The notes beneath the pieces are model-generated. The model was not told where the DNA came from. It saw only the letters and a program-made list of their open reading frames with translations, and searched no databases. DNA of 64,000 nucleotides from an uncultured Draconibacterium sp. (lineage in GTDB: Bacteria; Bacteroidota; Bacteroidia; Bacteroidales; Prolixibacteraceae): NCBI RefSeq assembly GCF_913063105.1, contig NZ_CAJXYQ010000005.1, forward strand, positions 248,001 through 312,000, in the 5' to 3' direction. Below are positions 1 to 8,171 of this stretch, in pieces; position 1 is the stretch's first letter; each line of letters starts with the position of its first letter. The position numbers were made by a program, and so were the translations under genes.

Positions 1-2
1 TA

Positions 3-1220
3 ACTACCGGATTTCTATTGGGAATTAGTAAAGAAACCGAAGAATTGTTAAGCGACGAAAGCCGTTTTAACGAAGAACGTACCTTGTTAAATGGAAAGTT
101 TAGGCTGGCAGGTAATTATTGGAACTTGCTGGATTACAAACAAGAACGGTTGAGCGTGAGTTTTGAAACAGGCCCCTTTGGTGGATACGGCGATTGGGTG
201 GACAGTTCGAATGTGGAAAACATTGCTGCCGACCAGGATTTTTACGGACTCCGAACATCCGCCAATATAGATTACCTTTATCGTTACTACTACGATGCAA
301 AAAGTTATACCGTTTTTGATATTAATGCCTGGGGCCGCTACGATGTTTTTAAACAAAACCTCGATGGCTCGAGTACCGAGTTGTTGGGCGTTGTAAGCCC
401 GGTTGATGAAAGTACTACTAAAGATCGTTTCAGGTATGGATTAAGTGCCAAAGCCGGCTGGGGAACCGGGCGTTTAAGTCCAATGAACCACCTGATGACG
501 GCTCATTACCTGCTCGAAAAATATTACCCCGGTCGTTTATTTTCTGATTACGAAATTGCACAATTTGCACAGGTAATAGCCAATATTAAACACCATCGCA
601 ATTATAAAGAAGGACATAGTGCTGAAAAGGAAATGGCTGAAGTAGTTGATTTTATTCGAAGCACTTTTGTTCTGGCTTCTCCCGAATCGATGGCAGCCGA
701 ATGGCAATACAGCGAGTTTGAGCCGCGGTACCAGGGAAGTCGATTTGAAATTGGGCCACAATTTGAATATTATAACCAGGAACCGGACTTCCTTTACGGA
801 GGGTACATTCAATATGATAATGCCAAATATGTGAATGTAAAATGGAATAGAAATATTTCGGCAGGAATGGTTTACAACCGCTATACAAAAAAGGATATTG
901 AGAATAACGATGGGATATTGAATAATGCCAATGTCAGCCGCGATTGGGCAACAGCCGAAATTAGTTTAGGCTGGAGCTATTATCCTAACCTGCGAACACA
1001 ATTCGATTTTGGAATGCGATACGTTCCGGGCATTGAGTTGAATAATTTTGATGATGTGGGTAGTCTGAGTCATAACCTTATTCCGTATTTAGGCTATTAT
1101 TCTCAACTCAGCGAAAAATCGAGAATAAAACTTGATTTTGCATGGCGCATTGCCGATGGTGAGCAGTTTGTGGTGCCGGGACCCGAGTTTTCGCTGTCGA
1201 TTTACCGCAGTAAGTATTAA
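3..1220 (+). CDS. Outer-membrane beta-barrel-like protein, 5'-truncated by the window
   Basis: The reading frame is already open at the first complete codon, so the start lies upstream of the window. The TTG at position 18 is not a credible start. About 405 residues are visible. They alternate short aromatic and charged stretches typical of barrel strands, for example the segment ending in VKWNRNISAGMVYNRY and the final strand SLSIYRSKY, which ends in an aromatic residue as outer-membrane barrels usually do. I recognise no enzyme motif and no specific family. Base composition looks like that of dnaK next door and unlike the AT-rich DNA beyond 3.5 kb, so I read it as core chromosome. It ends 277 bases before dnaK with no clear terminator between. 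Confidence 0.5.
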   Translation, partial: TTGFLLGISKETEELLSDESRFNEERTLLNGKFRLAGNYWNLLDYKQERLSVSFETGPFGGYGDWVDSSNVENIAADQDFYGLRTSANIDYLYRYYYDAKSYTVFDINAWGRYDVFKQNLDGSSTELLGVVSPVDESTTKDRFRYGLSAKAGWGTGRLSPMNHLMTAHYLLEKYYPGRLFSDYEIAQFAQVIANIKHHRNYKEGHSAEKEMAEVVDFIRSTFVLASPESMAAEWQYSEFEPRYQGSRFEIGPQFEYYNQEPDFLYGGYIQYDNAKYVNVKWNRNISAGMVYNRYTKKDIENNDGILNNANVSRDWATAEISLGWSYYPNLRTQFDFGMRYVPGIELNNFDDVGSLSHNLIPYLGYYSQLSEKSRIKLDFAWRIADGEQFVVPGPEFSLSIYRSKY

Positions 1221-1363
1221 GAAAAATAATCTGCCTTACCTTGGCAGTGCCCCTTAACAAGTAAAAGCATTACAACGCTTCTACTAACCAACCCATCTGT
1301 TTAATCTAAAATCGGTAGTCTTTATTCAATATTCGTAAATCCACTGTCGTTTTGTCACCACTC

Positions 1364-1403
1364 CTGACACGATTTTTACCATCATTGAGCAATAGTGTGT
1401 CAG
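1364..1403. promoter_or_regulatory. CTGACAC/GTGTCAG inverted pair upstream of dnaK
   Basis: CTGACAC at 1364-1370 and GTGTCAG at 1397-1403 are exact inverted copies separated by 26 bases. Both are followed by a near-identical run (cgatttttac and attttac). They lie 95-135 bases before the dnaK start. No TAnnTTTG element and no CIRCE operator could be found in the 1221-1497 gap. A role in heat-shock control is an inference from position only; chance occurrence is possible. Confidence 0.25.
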
Positions 1404-1497
1404 ATTTTACATTCATACGGCCGATTTTCTCATGGCACAATCATTGATTAATGGCAAGCGTAATTTTTAGAACAATAAAAACTTAAAAAATATAACA

Positions 1498-3417
1498 ATG
1501 GGAAAAATTATCGGAATTGACTTAGGAACCACAAACTCTTGTGTTTCTGTAATGGAAGGTAACGAACCTGTAGTTATCCCCAATAGCGAGGGAAAACGTA
1601 CAACACCTTCAATCGTTGCTTTCGTAGAAAACGGAGAACGAAAAGTTGGCGATCCTGCAAAACGTCAGGCAATCACCAATCCAACAAAAACTATCTTCTC
1701 GATTAAACGCTTTATGGGCGAAACTTTTGATCGTGTATCGAAAGAAGTGGCCCGTGTACCATATAAAGTGGTAAAAGGCGACAACAACACACCACGTGTA
1801 CAAATCGACGACAGAAAATATTCACCTCAGGAAATCTCGGCAATGACACTTCAGAAAATGAAGAAAACAGCTGAAGATTATCTTGGACAAGAAGTGACTG
1901 AAGCCGTTATTACAGTTCCTGCCTATTTTAACGATTCGCAGCGTCAGGCAACCAAAGAAGCTGGTGAGATTGCAGGGTTAACTGTTCGTCGTATCATTAA
2001 CGAACCTACTGCTGCCTCGTTGGCATACGGTTTGGATAAGATGGATCGTGACATGAAAATCGCGGTATTCGACCTTGGTGGTGGTACCTTCGATATTTCT
2101 ATTTTGGAGCTGGGTGACGGCGTTTTCGAAGTAAAATCTACCGATGGTGATACACACCTTGGTGGTGACGATTTTGACCAGGTAATTATCGACTGGTTGG
2201 CCGACGAGTTTAAAAGCGAAGAAGGTATTGACTTGCGCGAAGACCCAATGGCATTGCAACGTTTGAAAGAAGCTGCCGAGAAAGCAAAAATCGAATTGTC
2301 GAGCTCGTCGCAAACCGAGATTAACCTGCCTTATATTATGCCGGTTAACGGTATTCCAAAACACCTGGTAAAAACTTTATCGCGTGCGAAATTCGAGCAA
2401 CTGGCCGATTCGTTAATCAACGCAACTATCGAACCTTGTCGTAAAGCATTACAAAATGCCGGATTATCTGCAAGCGATATTGACGAGGTTATTTTAGTTG
2501 GTGGTTCAACTCGTATACCTGCCATCCAGGATAAAGTAAAAGAGTTTTTTGGTAAAGATGCATCAAAAGGAGTAAATCCTGATGAGGTTGTAGCTGTAGG
2601 TGCTGCTATTCAGGGTGGTGTTTTAACCGGTGAAGTAAAAGATGTATTGTTACTTGATGTTACACCACTGTCGTTGGGTATTGAAACCATGGGTGGTGTA
2701 ATGACTAAGTTGATTGAAGCCAATACTACTATTCCTACCAAAAAGTCGGAAACATTTACCACTGCCGCGGATAATCAGCCTTCAGTAGAAATTCATGTTT
2801 TGCAGGGTGAGCGTCCAATTGCATCGGGTAACAAAACCATCGGTCGTTTCCACTTAGACGGAATTCCACCATCACCACGTGGTATTCCGCAAATTGAAGT
2901 AACTTTCGATATCGATGCCAACGGTATTTTGCATGTTCATGCTAAAGATAAAGCAACAGGTAAATCGCAGTCGATTCGTATCGAAGCTTCTTCTGGACTT
3001 TCGGATGAGGAAATTAACCGCATGAAATCGGAAGCTGAAGCAAATGCCGAAGCTGACAAGCAAGCAAAGGAAACTGCTGACAAAATTAACCAGGCTGACA
3101 GTTTGATTTTCCAGACCGAGAAGCAACTGAAAGAGTTTGGCGACAAATTGCCGGCAGACAAAAAAGGCCCGATTGAAGATGCATTGAAAAAGCTGAAAGA
3201 AGCACACGCTTCAAAAGATTTAGCTGCAATTGATGCAGCGATGAACGAGCTGAACACCGTATTCCAGGCTGCTTCGCAAGAGATGTACAACGCTTCGCAA
3301 GCACAAGGTGGCCAGCCAGGTCCTGACGCCGGACAAGCCGGACCTGATGCCGGTGCACAGGGACAGCCAAAAGACGACGGTGAAGTAACCGATGTTGATT
3401 TTGAAGAAGTCAAATAG
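1498..3417 (+). CDS. dnaK: Molecular chaperone DnaK (Hsp70)
   Basis: The 639-residue product is full length for bacterial DnaK. The N-terminal ATPase domain opens with [15 protein letters not shown] (phosphate 1) and contains [17 protein letters not shown] and the [16 protein letters not shown] phosphate-2 loop near residues 188-205. The adenosine loop VGGSTRIP is near 332-339. The hydrophobic [11 protein letters not shown] linker joins the substrate-binding domain, and the C-terminus has a Q/G/P-rich tail ending in DVDFEEVK, close to the conserved DnaK C-terminus. It acts in the cytoplasm with DnaJ and GrpE in ATP-driven folding of unfolded proteins; neither partner gene is in the window. 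A strong hairpin terminator follows, so it is probably a single-gene unit. Confidence 0.98.
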   Translation: MGKIIGIDLGTTNSCVSVMEGNEPVVIPNSEGKRTTPSIVAFVENGERKVGDPAKRQAITNPTKTIFSIKRFMGETFDRVSKEVARVPYKVVKGDNNTPRVQIDDRKYSPQEISAMTLQKMKKTAEDYLGQEVTEAVITVPAYFNDSQRQATKEAGEIAGLTVRRIINEPTAASLAYGLDKMDRDMKIAVFDLGGGTFDISILELGDGVFEVKSTDGDTHLGGDDFDQVIIDWLADEFKSEEGIDLREDPMALQRLKEAAEKAKIELSSSSQTEINLPYIMPVNGIPKHLVKTLSRAKFEQLADSLINATIEPCRKALQNAGLSASDIDEVILVGGSTRIPAIQDKVKEFFGKDASKGVNPDEVVAVGAAIQGGVLTGEVKDVLLLDVTPLSLGIETMGGVMTKLIEANTTIPTKKSETFTTAADNQPSVEIHVLQGERPIASGNKTIGRFHLDGIPPSPRGIPQIEVTFDIDANGILHVHAKDKATGKSQSIRIEASSGLSDEEINRMKSEAEANAEADKQAKETADKINQADSLIFQTEKQLKEFGDKLPADKKGPIEDALKKLKEAHASKDLAAIDAAMNELNTVFQAASQEMYNASQAQGGQPGPDAGQAGPDAGAQGQPKDDGEVTDVDFEEVK

Positions 3418-3450
3418 ATAGCGATTATTAACAATAATCAATAATTAGTA

Positions 3451-3485
3451 AAACGCAGTAAGTCTTTGATTTACTGCGTTTTTTA
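3451..3485 (+). terminator. Rho-independent terminator of dnaK
   Basis: A perfect 11-bp stem (3451-3461 with 3471-3481, core AACGCAGTAA) with a 9-base loop runs directly into a T tract. It lies 34 bases after the dnaK stop codon. This is a textbook intrinsic terminator and marks the end of the core-genome unit before the mobile element. Confidence 0.9.
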
Positions 3486-3490
3486 TTTGT

Positions 3491-3518
3491 GAGAAATTAT
3501 TTTCTAAAATAGTTTCTC
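3491..3518. repeat. 28-bp near-perfect palindrome at the left edge of the mobile element
   Basis: Arms GAGAAA-T-TATTTT (3491-3503) and AAAATA-G-TTTCTC (3506-3518) pair over 13 positions, with one T/G exception and a 2-base centre. It starts just after the dnaK terminator. Its right arm is part of a 12-base string, tttctcattctt (3513-3524), that recurs at 9907-9918 beyond the last mobile-element gene. It could be the recombination core of the tyrosine integrase, or simply chromosomal sequence. Confidence 0.35.
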
Positions 3519-3555
3519 ATTCTTTTTTGTCATATATTTGTACCATATCTGTGCC

Positions 3556-3614
3556 GGAACTTAATTGACGGTAAAGTGGAACTTATGAATACTTAAGGTT
3601 GTTTGTGGAACTTA
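3556..3614 (+). repeat. Three GGAACTTA direct repeats ahead of the integrase region
   Basis: GGAACTTA occurs at 3556-3563, 3578-3585 and 3607-3614; the last two copies are extended to GTGGAACTTA. They fill the gap between the possible left att site and the first element gene. Short direct repeats in this position are typical integrase arm-binding or excisionase sites. That role is inferred. Confidence 0.4.
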
Positions 3615-3627
3615 AATAGCGTTGAAA

Positions 3628-4179
3628 ATGGTTGTGAATATGATTCAAAAGCAATGCGCGATATGCGAAAAATCGTTTGTGCCTAAGACGGTAAGTTCAA
3701 TCTATTGTTCTAAAAAGTGTAGTGATACTGCATATCGTGAAAGAAAAAGAGAGCTGAAAAAGGAAGAGCAAAGGAAGGCGATTGCCAGTAGAATACCAGA
3801 TGACCGTAAATATATTTCTGTTCCAGAAACAGTAATTCTTTTCGGAGTGGCTAAAACTACATTATACAGATATATACGTCAAGGGAGAATCCCCGCAATC
3901 AATTTAGGTACTCGACTTTTGAGACTTGACCGTACAGTAATTGAAAAGATGTTTCCGACTCGTGAAGATGTATCTGTAACGAAAGAATTGTCGGAAGTAA
4001 AATTATACCGCCTCGAACCTGAAGATTGCTATACAATCGGTGAGATTTCAAAGAAGTTTGGAATATCTGATAGCTCTGTTTATAAGCATATTCGAAAGTT
4101 TGCTATTCCAATCAGGCAAATGGGAAAGTATGTATATGCTCCCAAATCAGAAATTGATAATATTTACAGCAGTAACTAA
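3628..4179 (+). CDS. Zinc-ribbon protein with two excisionase-type helix-turn-helix domains
   Basis: The start is either the ATG at 3628 or the one at 3640; an in-frame TTG at 3622 is less likely. An N-terminal zinc-binding knuckle (CAIC...YCSKKC, a C-x2-C plus C-x3-C pattern) is followed by a basic stretch. Two MerR/Xis-like helix-turn-helix units come next, one beginning YISVPETVILFGVAKTTLYR and one beginning YTIGEISKKFGISDSSVYKH. Each ends in the usual beta-wing (GTRLLRLDR; GKYVYAPKSEI). It sits 12 bases before the integrase gene and after the GGAACTTA repeats. This suggests an excisionase or directionality factor that binds the element end or controls the integrase. Tandem excisionase-type HTH units behind a zinc knuckle are an unusual layout. 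Confidence 0.65.
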   Translation: MVVNMIQKQCAICEKSFVPKTVSSIYCSKKCSDTAYRERKRELKKEEQRKAIASRIPDDRKYISVPETVILFGVAKTTLYRYIRQGRIPAINLGTRLLRLDRTVIEKMFPTREDVSVTKELSEVKLYRLEPEDCYTIGEISKKFGISDSSVYKHIRKFAIPIRQMGKYVYAPKSEIDNIYSSN

Positions 4180-4191
4180 TACTAACACCCC

Positions 4192-5453
4192 ATGAAACAA
4201 TTATCAAAAACTAAAGTAACAGTAAGACTTCGCAAAGCAGATGACCGAAATGAGTGGTACATATACCTGGAGAGTTATCCTGTATTTTTACCGGGTAAAA
4301 CCAAACCTCAGCGCATTCGTGAGTATTTAAACAGAAGTGTTACCACGGTAACATGGGATAAGAAACGGACTGCCCGAACCAATGCTAGTGGTGGGAAAAC
4401 ATACAAACCAAAACGTGATGATAATGGAGTAATTATATGCAAGAGTGAACTGGATAGAGAAAGCATGTTATATGCCGATGGTGTGCGTAAACTTCGCCAA
4501 CGTGAATATGACCATGCAGATTTGTATAGTGACACTGAAACTGCCCAGGCTGAACAAAAAGAGCGGTTACAGCATAATTTTGTCGAATATTTTGAAAAGG
4601 TAACATTAAACGTCATGGGAATAGTTCCTCGTCCATTATAGTTAATTGGCAGCGCACTAATGAATTGATAAAGCTTTTTGCCGGAGATACCCTTTTATTC
4701 TCTCAAATAAATGTTGCATTAGCAGAAAATTTTAGGCTTTACCTTATGTCAGCACCGCAGGGAGGTAATAAAAGTGGAATTATTTCACAAAATACCGCAT
4801 CAACCTATTTCTCCATTTTGAAAGCAGTACTAAAGCAGGCTTTTATTGATGGCTACTTGCAAAGTGACTTATCTGCCAAGCTTAAGGGGATTCAGGAGAA
4901 AGAATCGCGCCGTGAGTATTTGACGGTGGAAGAATTAAATAAACTTGTAGCAACGCCTTGTGAACGTGATGTCCTAAAACGTGCAGCACTTTTTTCTGCG
5001 CTTACTGGATTGAGGCATATCGATATTCAAAAGCTAAAATGGAGCGAAATCAGTATTGAGGGCAATCAGGCAAAGCTGCATTTTACCCAGCAAAAAACAA
5101 AGGGTGTAGAATATATGCCCATTTCGGAACAAGCTTTGCAGTTATGCGGAGAACCAGGCGGACCAGAACAATTGGTATTCGAAGATTTGCCCAATCCATC
5201 ATGGATTTCGCGACCGCTAAAACAGTGGATTGAGGCAGCAGGTATTAAAAAGAAAATTACCTTTCATTGCTTTCGTCATACATTTGCTACCTTGCAACTA
5301 TCAAGCGGTACTGATATTTATACCGTTAGCAAGATGCTTGGGCATACTGATGTGAAAACAACACAGATTTATGCTAAAGTGGTGGACGAAAAGAAAAATA
5401 AAGCGGCACAAGCCATAAAAATTGATAAGATACAGAAACCAGATAAAAAGTAG
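4192..5453 (+). pseudogene. Tyrosine recombinase/integrase interrupted by a one-base frameshift
   Basis: Residues 1-140 (4192 to about 4610) match the N-terminal Arm-type SAM-like region of Bacteroidetes integrases. The frame then runs into TAG at 4639. The frame one base back reads on without a stop from before 4611 to 5453 and holds the whole catalytic domain. This includes Arg in TGLRHIDI (about 5008), the beta-hairpin Lys in QQKTKG, the FHCFRHTF box (about 5263), LGHTDVKTT and the Tyr nucleophile in TQIYAK. One extra A in the AAA run at 4608-4610 would restore a protein of about 420 residues, the normal length. It is either a real inactivating deletion or a sequencing error in a short homopolymer. 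If real, the element cannot excise with its own enzyme. Confidence 0.85.
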
Positions 5454-5477
5454 TCAGAACTTGATATTCAATAAAAA

Positions 5478-6152
5478 ATGAACTCCAAATATCTTGAACA
5501 TATCGTAGTTTATTCAGCTGTTATCGTTGGATGCTTATTGCTGGGCATTCTTGCGAGAATGTTTGTAATCAATATGGGAGCAGATGATTTTACCGCTGGC
5601 ATAGTATTCTGGATAGTTGTTTTATTGGACATTTTAGTTTATGGTATTCTTGCGCTCTTAATCGATGGTCTCTACTCAGCAACTGTTCGTTGGTTTTTTC
5701 CGAAGAAGAAGAGCTTAAAGCAGTCAAATGAGAAATCAGAAAATTCTGAGGAATTTGAAAAGATAAGGACAGAATGGAATCATTTGAAAGATAAAGCGGA
5801 GCGGGATAATAAAGATATTGCCGTTAAGTACACACAAGAAGAATTTGCTCCATATTGTTCAAATGAAAGTTTGGATTTACTTTGTCAGTACGTTATTTCT
5901 TATTCTGAGAAGAAGCCTTTAAAGAATATAAAACCAATAACGATTAAAGGATTATCGAATCTGGATTTGTATCATTTTGGATGGAATATCTGGAACCATT
6001 TCAAAGTAAGTAAACAGATTGAGGTTGCCGCATTTCTTAAAAAGGTATTCCCGGAATTTCTAAATGATGTGGAAACAGAAACCATCAAACGACATCTAAA
6101 AGATGATGAGTTGAAGGGTGTTATTAAGATTCGGAAAAACCTTTCGATGTAG
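5478..6152 (+). CDS. Hypothetical two-helix membrane protein of the mobile element
   Basis: I do not recognise the family. Two transmembrane segments lie near residues 8-31 and 38-65. A basic segment (FFPKKKSLK) follows and then about 150 charged, helical residues, probably cytoplasmic. It starts 24 bases after the integrase frame and is plus-strand like the rest of the element. A cargo or maintenance role is possible but unsupported. Confidence 0.5.
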   Translation: MNSKYLEHIVVYSAVIVGCLLLGILARMFVINMGADDFTAGIVFWIVVLLDILVYGILALLIDGLYSATVRWFFPKKKSLKQSNEKSENSEEFEKIRTEWNHLKDKAERDNKDIAVKYTQEEFAPYCSNESLDLLCQYVISYSEKKPLKNIKPITIKGLSNLDLYHFGWNIWNHFKVSKQIEVAAFLKKVFPEFLNDVETETIKRHLKDDELKGVIKIRKNLSM

Positions 6153-6180
6153 CAATAATCATAATTTCACAAAATTCTCT

Positions 6181-6228
6181 GTGTTTTTAAAGTGTTTTCT
6201 CAGTGTTGCAAAAACACGGCTGAAACAC
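6181..6228. promoter_or_regulatory. Cluster of GTGTT/AACAC motifs before the replication-like genes
   Basis: Within 48 bases there are three forward copies (GTGTTTTT 6181-6188, AGTGTT 6191-6196, AGTGTT 6202-6207) and two reverse copies (AAAAACAC 6210-6217, GAAACAC 6222-6228). GTGTTTTT and AAAAACAC form an inverted pair. The cluster is 38 bases before an excisionase-like HTH gene and upstream of the DnaC-like ATPase. It could be the operator of that HTH protein or an iteron-like replication origin. Confidence 0.35.
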
Positions 6229-6266
6229 CTGTTTTATTTGCATCATAACGATTAAAATCAATAGTT

Positions 6267-6620
6267 ATGAATGTAAATGAAATATCTTTTGAAAACCTGC
6301 CAAAAGCAGTTGCCCATTTGGTAAGTGAAGTGGAGGAGTTGAAACTTCTTGTTGAAAAAGGTCAAACACCTGTTCTCCCTCAGAAACGTGTTCCGATTGG
6401 TATTGAAGAGGCTTGCCGGATTATTGGAAAAGCCAAACCTACCGTGTATGCACTCGTTCGAAAGCGCATGCTTCCCTGTTATAAAAATGGTAAAAAACTC
6501 TACTTTTTTGAAGAAGAATTACTGGAGTGGATTACCAGCGGTAGAAAGAAAACTCTGCAAGAAATTGAAAACGAAGCAATGGCAGAATTCCAAAAACGAC
6601 CCAAAGGTTATCGAAAATGA
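6267..6620 (+). CDS. Excisionase-family helix-turn-helix DNA-binding protein
   Basis: The 117-residue protein has an N-terminal leucine-rich helix (about residues 8-31, probably for dimerization). A single MerR/Xis-type HTH follows, starting GIEEACRIIGKAKPTVYALV, with a wing KNGKKLYFFEEELLEW. This is the HTH_17 layout common in Bacteroidetes mobilizable and conjugative elements. Its stop overlaps the next start by four bases (ATGA), so the two are translationally coupled. The GTGTT/AACAC cluster just upstream is a plausible binding site. A regulator or excision factor is likely. Confidence 0.7.
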   Translation: MNVNEISFENLPKAVAHLVSEVEELKLLVEKGQTPVLPQKRVPIGIEEACRIIGKAKPTVYALVRKRMLPCYKNGKKLYFFEEELLEWITSGRKKTLQEIENEAMAEFQKRPKGYRK

Positions 6621-7009
6621 ACCTGTTTGAATTATTAGCCAATTTTTGGAGAGTGGATGAACAGAAGAACTTTACCGGAAACGAAACTCGATTGTATTTT
6701 TTCCTGATTCATTTAGCAAATCGCTCGTTTTGGCCCGACTGGATTGAATTTGCGGACAAAAGAATGGTTGCTAATGCCAATATTTCGCTACAAGTTTTAA
6801 AATCTGCCAGGGAAAGATTGAGAGATGCGGAACTGTTAAACTATGTTCCAGGGGGTGGTTATAGGGTTAAAACTAAGTATCAGATTCTGACACCTAAACC
6901 CAAACTTAGACTCTCACCTTACAATAATAGTATTAAAGACAAAAACACAAGGATTAATTCCAATGGAAAAAAGAAAGGATTTGTACACACGGGAAGCGAT
7001 TTTGATTAA
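6617..7009 (+). CDS. Winged-helix-like protein of the replication module
   Basis: The 130-residue protein begins with an LFELLANFWRVDEQ segment. A region that looks like a winged helix follows, in the style of N-terminal DnaD/Rep domains: FTGNETRLYFFLIHLANR, an ANISLQVLKSARERL recognition-like helix and a GGGYRVKTKYQI wing. The gene overlaps both neighbours, by 4 bases upstream and 47 bases downstream. The pair with the following DnaC-like ATPase resembles a replication initiator and helicase-loader set. The function is inferred from context. Confidence 0.5.
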   Translation: MNLFELLANFWRVDEQKNFTGNETRLYFFLIHLANRSFWPDWIEFADKRMVANANISLQVLKSARERLRDAELLNYVPGGGYRVKTKYQILTPKPKLRLSPYNNSIKDKNTRINSNGKKKGFVHTGSDFD

Positions 7010-7688
7010 ATCAGATTTGGTTGAGGCATTGCAAAATGATGCGAATGAAATTGTTGCTATTGAAAAGGGAAAGAATCGGCAACGTCATTTGCTTTTACCA
7101 TTCTCATATTCTGACTTTAAAAACTTGTTAATCAAATTTGGAACAGCCTGTTTATACAAACGCTGCCAAAACAAGAATTTTGTTATCGATGAAAATAACG
7201 AACCAGTTATAAAACAACTTTTTTACTATGTGACCCATAATCCTACTTTTTCAGGCGAATTGAGCAAAGGGATTTTGTTGCAGGGAAAGTATGGGTGTGG
7301 AAAAACAATTCTACTTGAAACCTACTCAATGCTTCATAATCACGTTGTGAAAAAATTCTTCTTGAATCATTCTCTGCTATTATTTATCAAATCTGTTGAA
7401 TTGCAGGAGCAAATTCGAAAACAATCTGTTAAGTACTTTGTAAAACGGCCTATGATTATTGATGAATTTGGACGAGAATCAAAAACGATTCAGGATTACG
7501 GAAATGTTATTCGTCCAATATCCGAACTATTGAGTTTAAGAAGTGATGTGGGAACCTTAACTCATGGGACTTCAAATTTTACTTTGAATACACTTTCGAG
7601 TGAAGAATTTTATGGAAGAATGATTGGCGACCGTCTGAGAATGATGTTCAACTTCATCACTTTGCCTGGTGAAAGCAGAAGGAACTAG
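6963..7688 (+). CDS. DnaC-like AAA+ ATPase
   Basis: The 241-residue protein has a Walker A loop GKYGCGKT at residues 108-115, a Walker B strand RPMIIDEFG near residue 163, and a C-terminal EEFYGRMIGDRLRMMFN stretch with the Arg-rich end usual in helicase loaders. It would load a host replicative helicase onto element DNA during replication of the excised or transferred form. The start overlaps the previous gene by 47 bases in another frame. The first 95 residues have no recognised domain. Confidence 0.75.
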   Translation: MEKRKDLYTREAILIKSDLVEALQNDANEIVAIEKGKNRQRHLLLPFSYSDFKNLLIKFGTACLYKRCQNKNFVIDENNEPVIKQLFYYVTHNPTFSGELSKGILLQGKYGCGKTILLETYSMLHNHVVKKFFLNHSLLLFIKSVELQEQIRKQSVKYFVKRPMIIDEFGRESKTIQDYGNVIRPISELLSLRSDVGTLTHGTSNFTLNTLSSEEFYGRMIGDRLRMMFNFITLPGESRRN

Positions 7689-7717
7689 AAGTTATACCAT
7701 CCCTTGATTTTTTAGGG

Positions 7718-7765
7718 GAGCAAGTTTGTGTTTTGGTCTGACCAAAACCTTGCTCTGCGAGGCAA
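7718..7765. other. Candidate origin of transfer (oriT): nested inverted repeats before mobC
   Basis: TTTTGGTC (7731-7738) and GACCAAAA (7740-7747) form a perfect 8-bp inverted repeat about a single base. Outside it, GAGCAAG (7718-7724) pairs with CTTGCTC (7749-7755), with 6 unpaired bases on the left and 1 on the right. A second small hairpin overlaps at 7750-7765 (TTGC...GCAA with CTC/GAG). The array lies 40-90 bases upstream of the MobC ATG, where oriT sits in MobP elements. The role is inferred; the nic site is not identified. Confidence 0.6.
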
Positions 7766-7808
7766 AAACATCCCGTTGGTCTCAATAGCTGATAAATGTG
7801 AAATACAA

Positions 7809-8171
7809 ATGAAAACGATAAAAAACAGAAATAAGAATGGCCGGCCAGTCAAAGGACTTTCCGAAAAGAAGGCATATAAAGTAACCGTAAAAATGGCAAC
7901 AGAAGAATTTTATACGCTGAAAGCCAAAGCAAAATTAGCAGGAATTAATCGTTGCGAATTTATACGTCGGTGTATTTCTTCCGGTGTGGTACAGCAACGA
8001 CTTACACCCGAATTGATGCAGCACATTCGTCAGCTTTGCGGTATGGCAAACAATGTAAATCAGATTGCTCGCACAGCCAATGCAGCCGGTTATTTTGATG
8101 TACACCTACGATGCCTTGAAATGAATGAACGCTTGGCTAAGGTGATTAAGCGTATTGAAAATGATTGCTAA
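7809..8171 (+). CDS. mobC: MobC-type relaxosome accessory protein
   Basis: The frame opens with GTG at 7728, but that would make the oriT-like repeat coding. I take the ATG at 7809, which gives 120 residues. An N-terminal KAYKVTVKMATEEFYTLKAKAKLAG segment looks like a ribbon-helix-helix DNA-binding unit. The C-terminal half has the MobC signature around RQLCGMANNVNQIARTANAA. It would bind oriT and position the relaxase. It overlaps the relaxase start by 11 bases, the classic mobC-mobA arrangement. Confidence 0.8.
   Translation: MKTIKNRNKNGRPVKGLSEKKAYKVTVKMATEEFYTLKAKAKLAGINRCEFIRRCISSGVVQQRLTPELMQHIRQLCGMANNVNQIARTANAAGYFDVHLRCLEMNERLAKVIKRIENDC

Noticed and set aside
1978-2364. 128-codon minus-strand frame inside dnaK
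   Set aside because: It lies fully inside a certain gene, antisense, with no recognisable domain.
2937-3434. 165-codon open frame on the minus strand opposite the dnaK 3' end
   Set aside because: It is a shadow of the biased codon use of dnaK. It encodes Ser/Ala-rich low-complexity protein and has no promoter or neighbour context.
7728-7808. GTG start that would extend MobC by 27 residues
   Set aside because: The extension would read through the inverted repeats proposed as oriT, and MobC proteins normally start close to the ribbon-helix-helix region.
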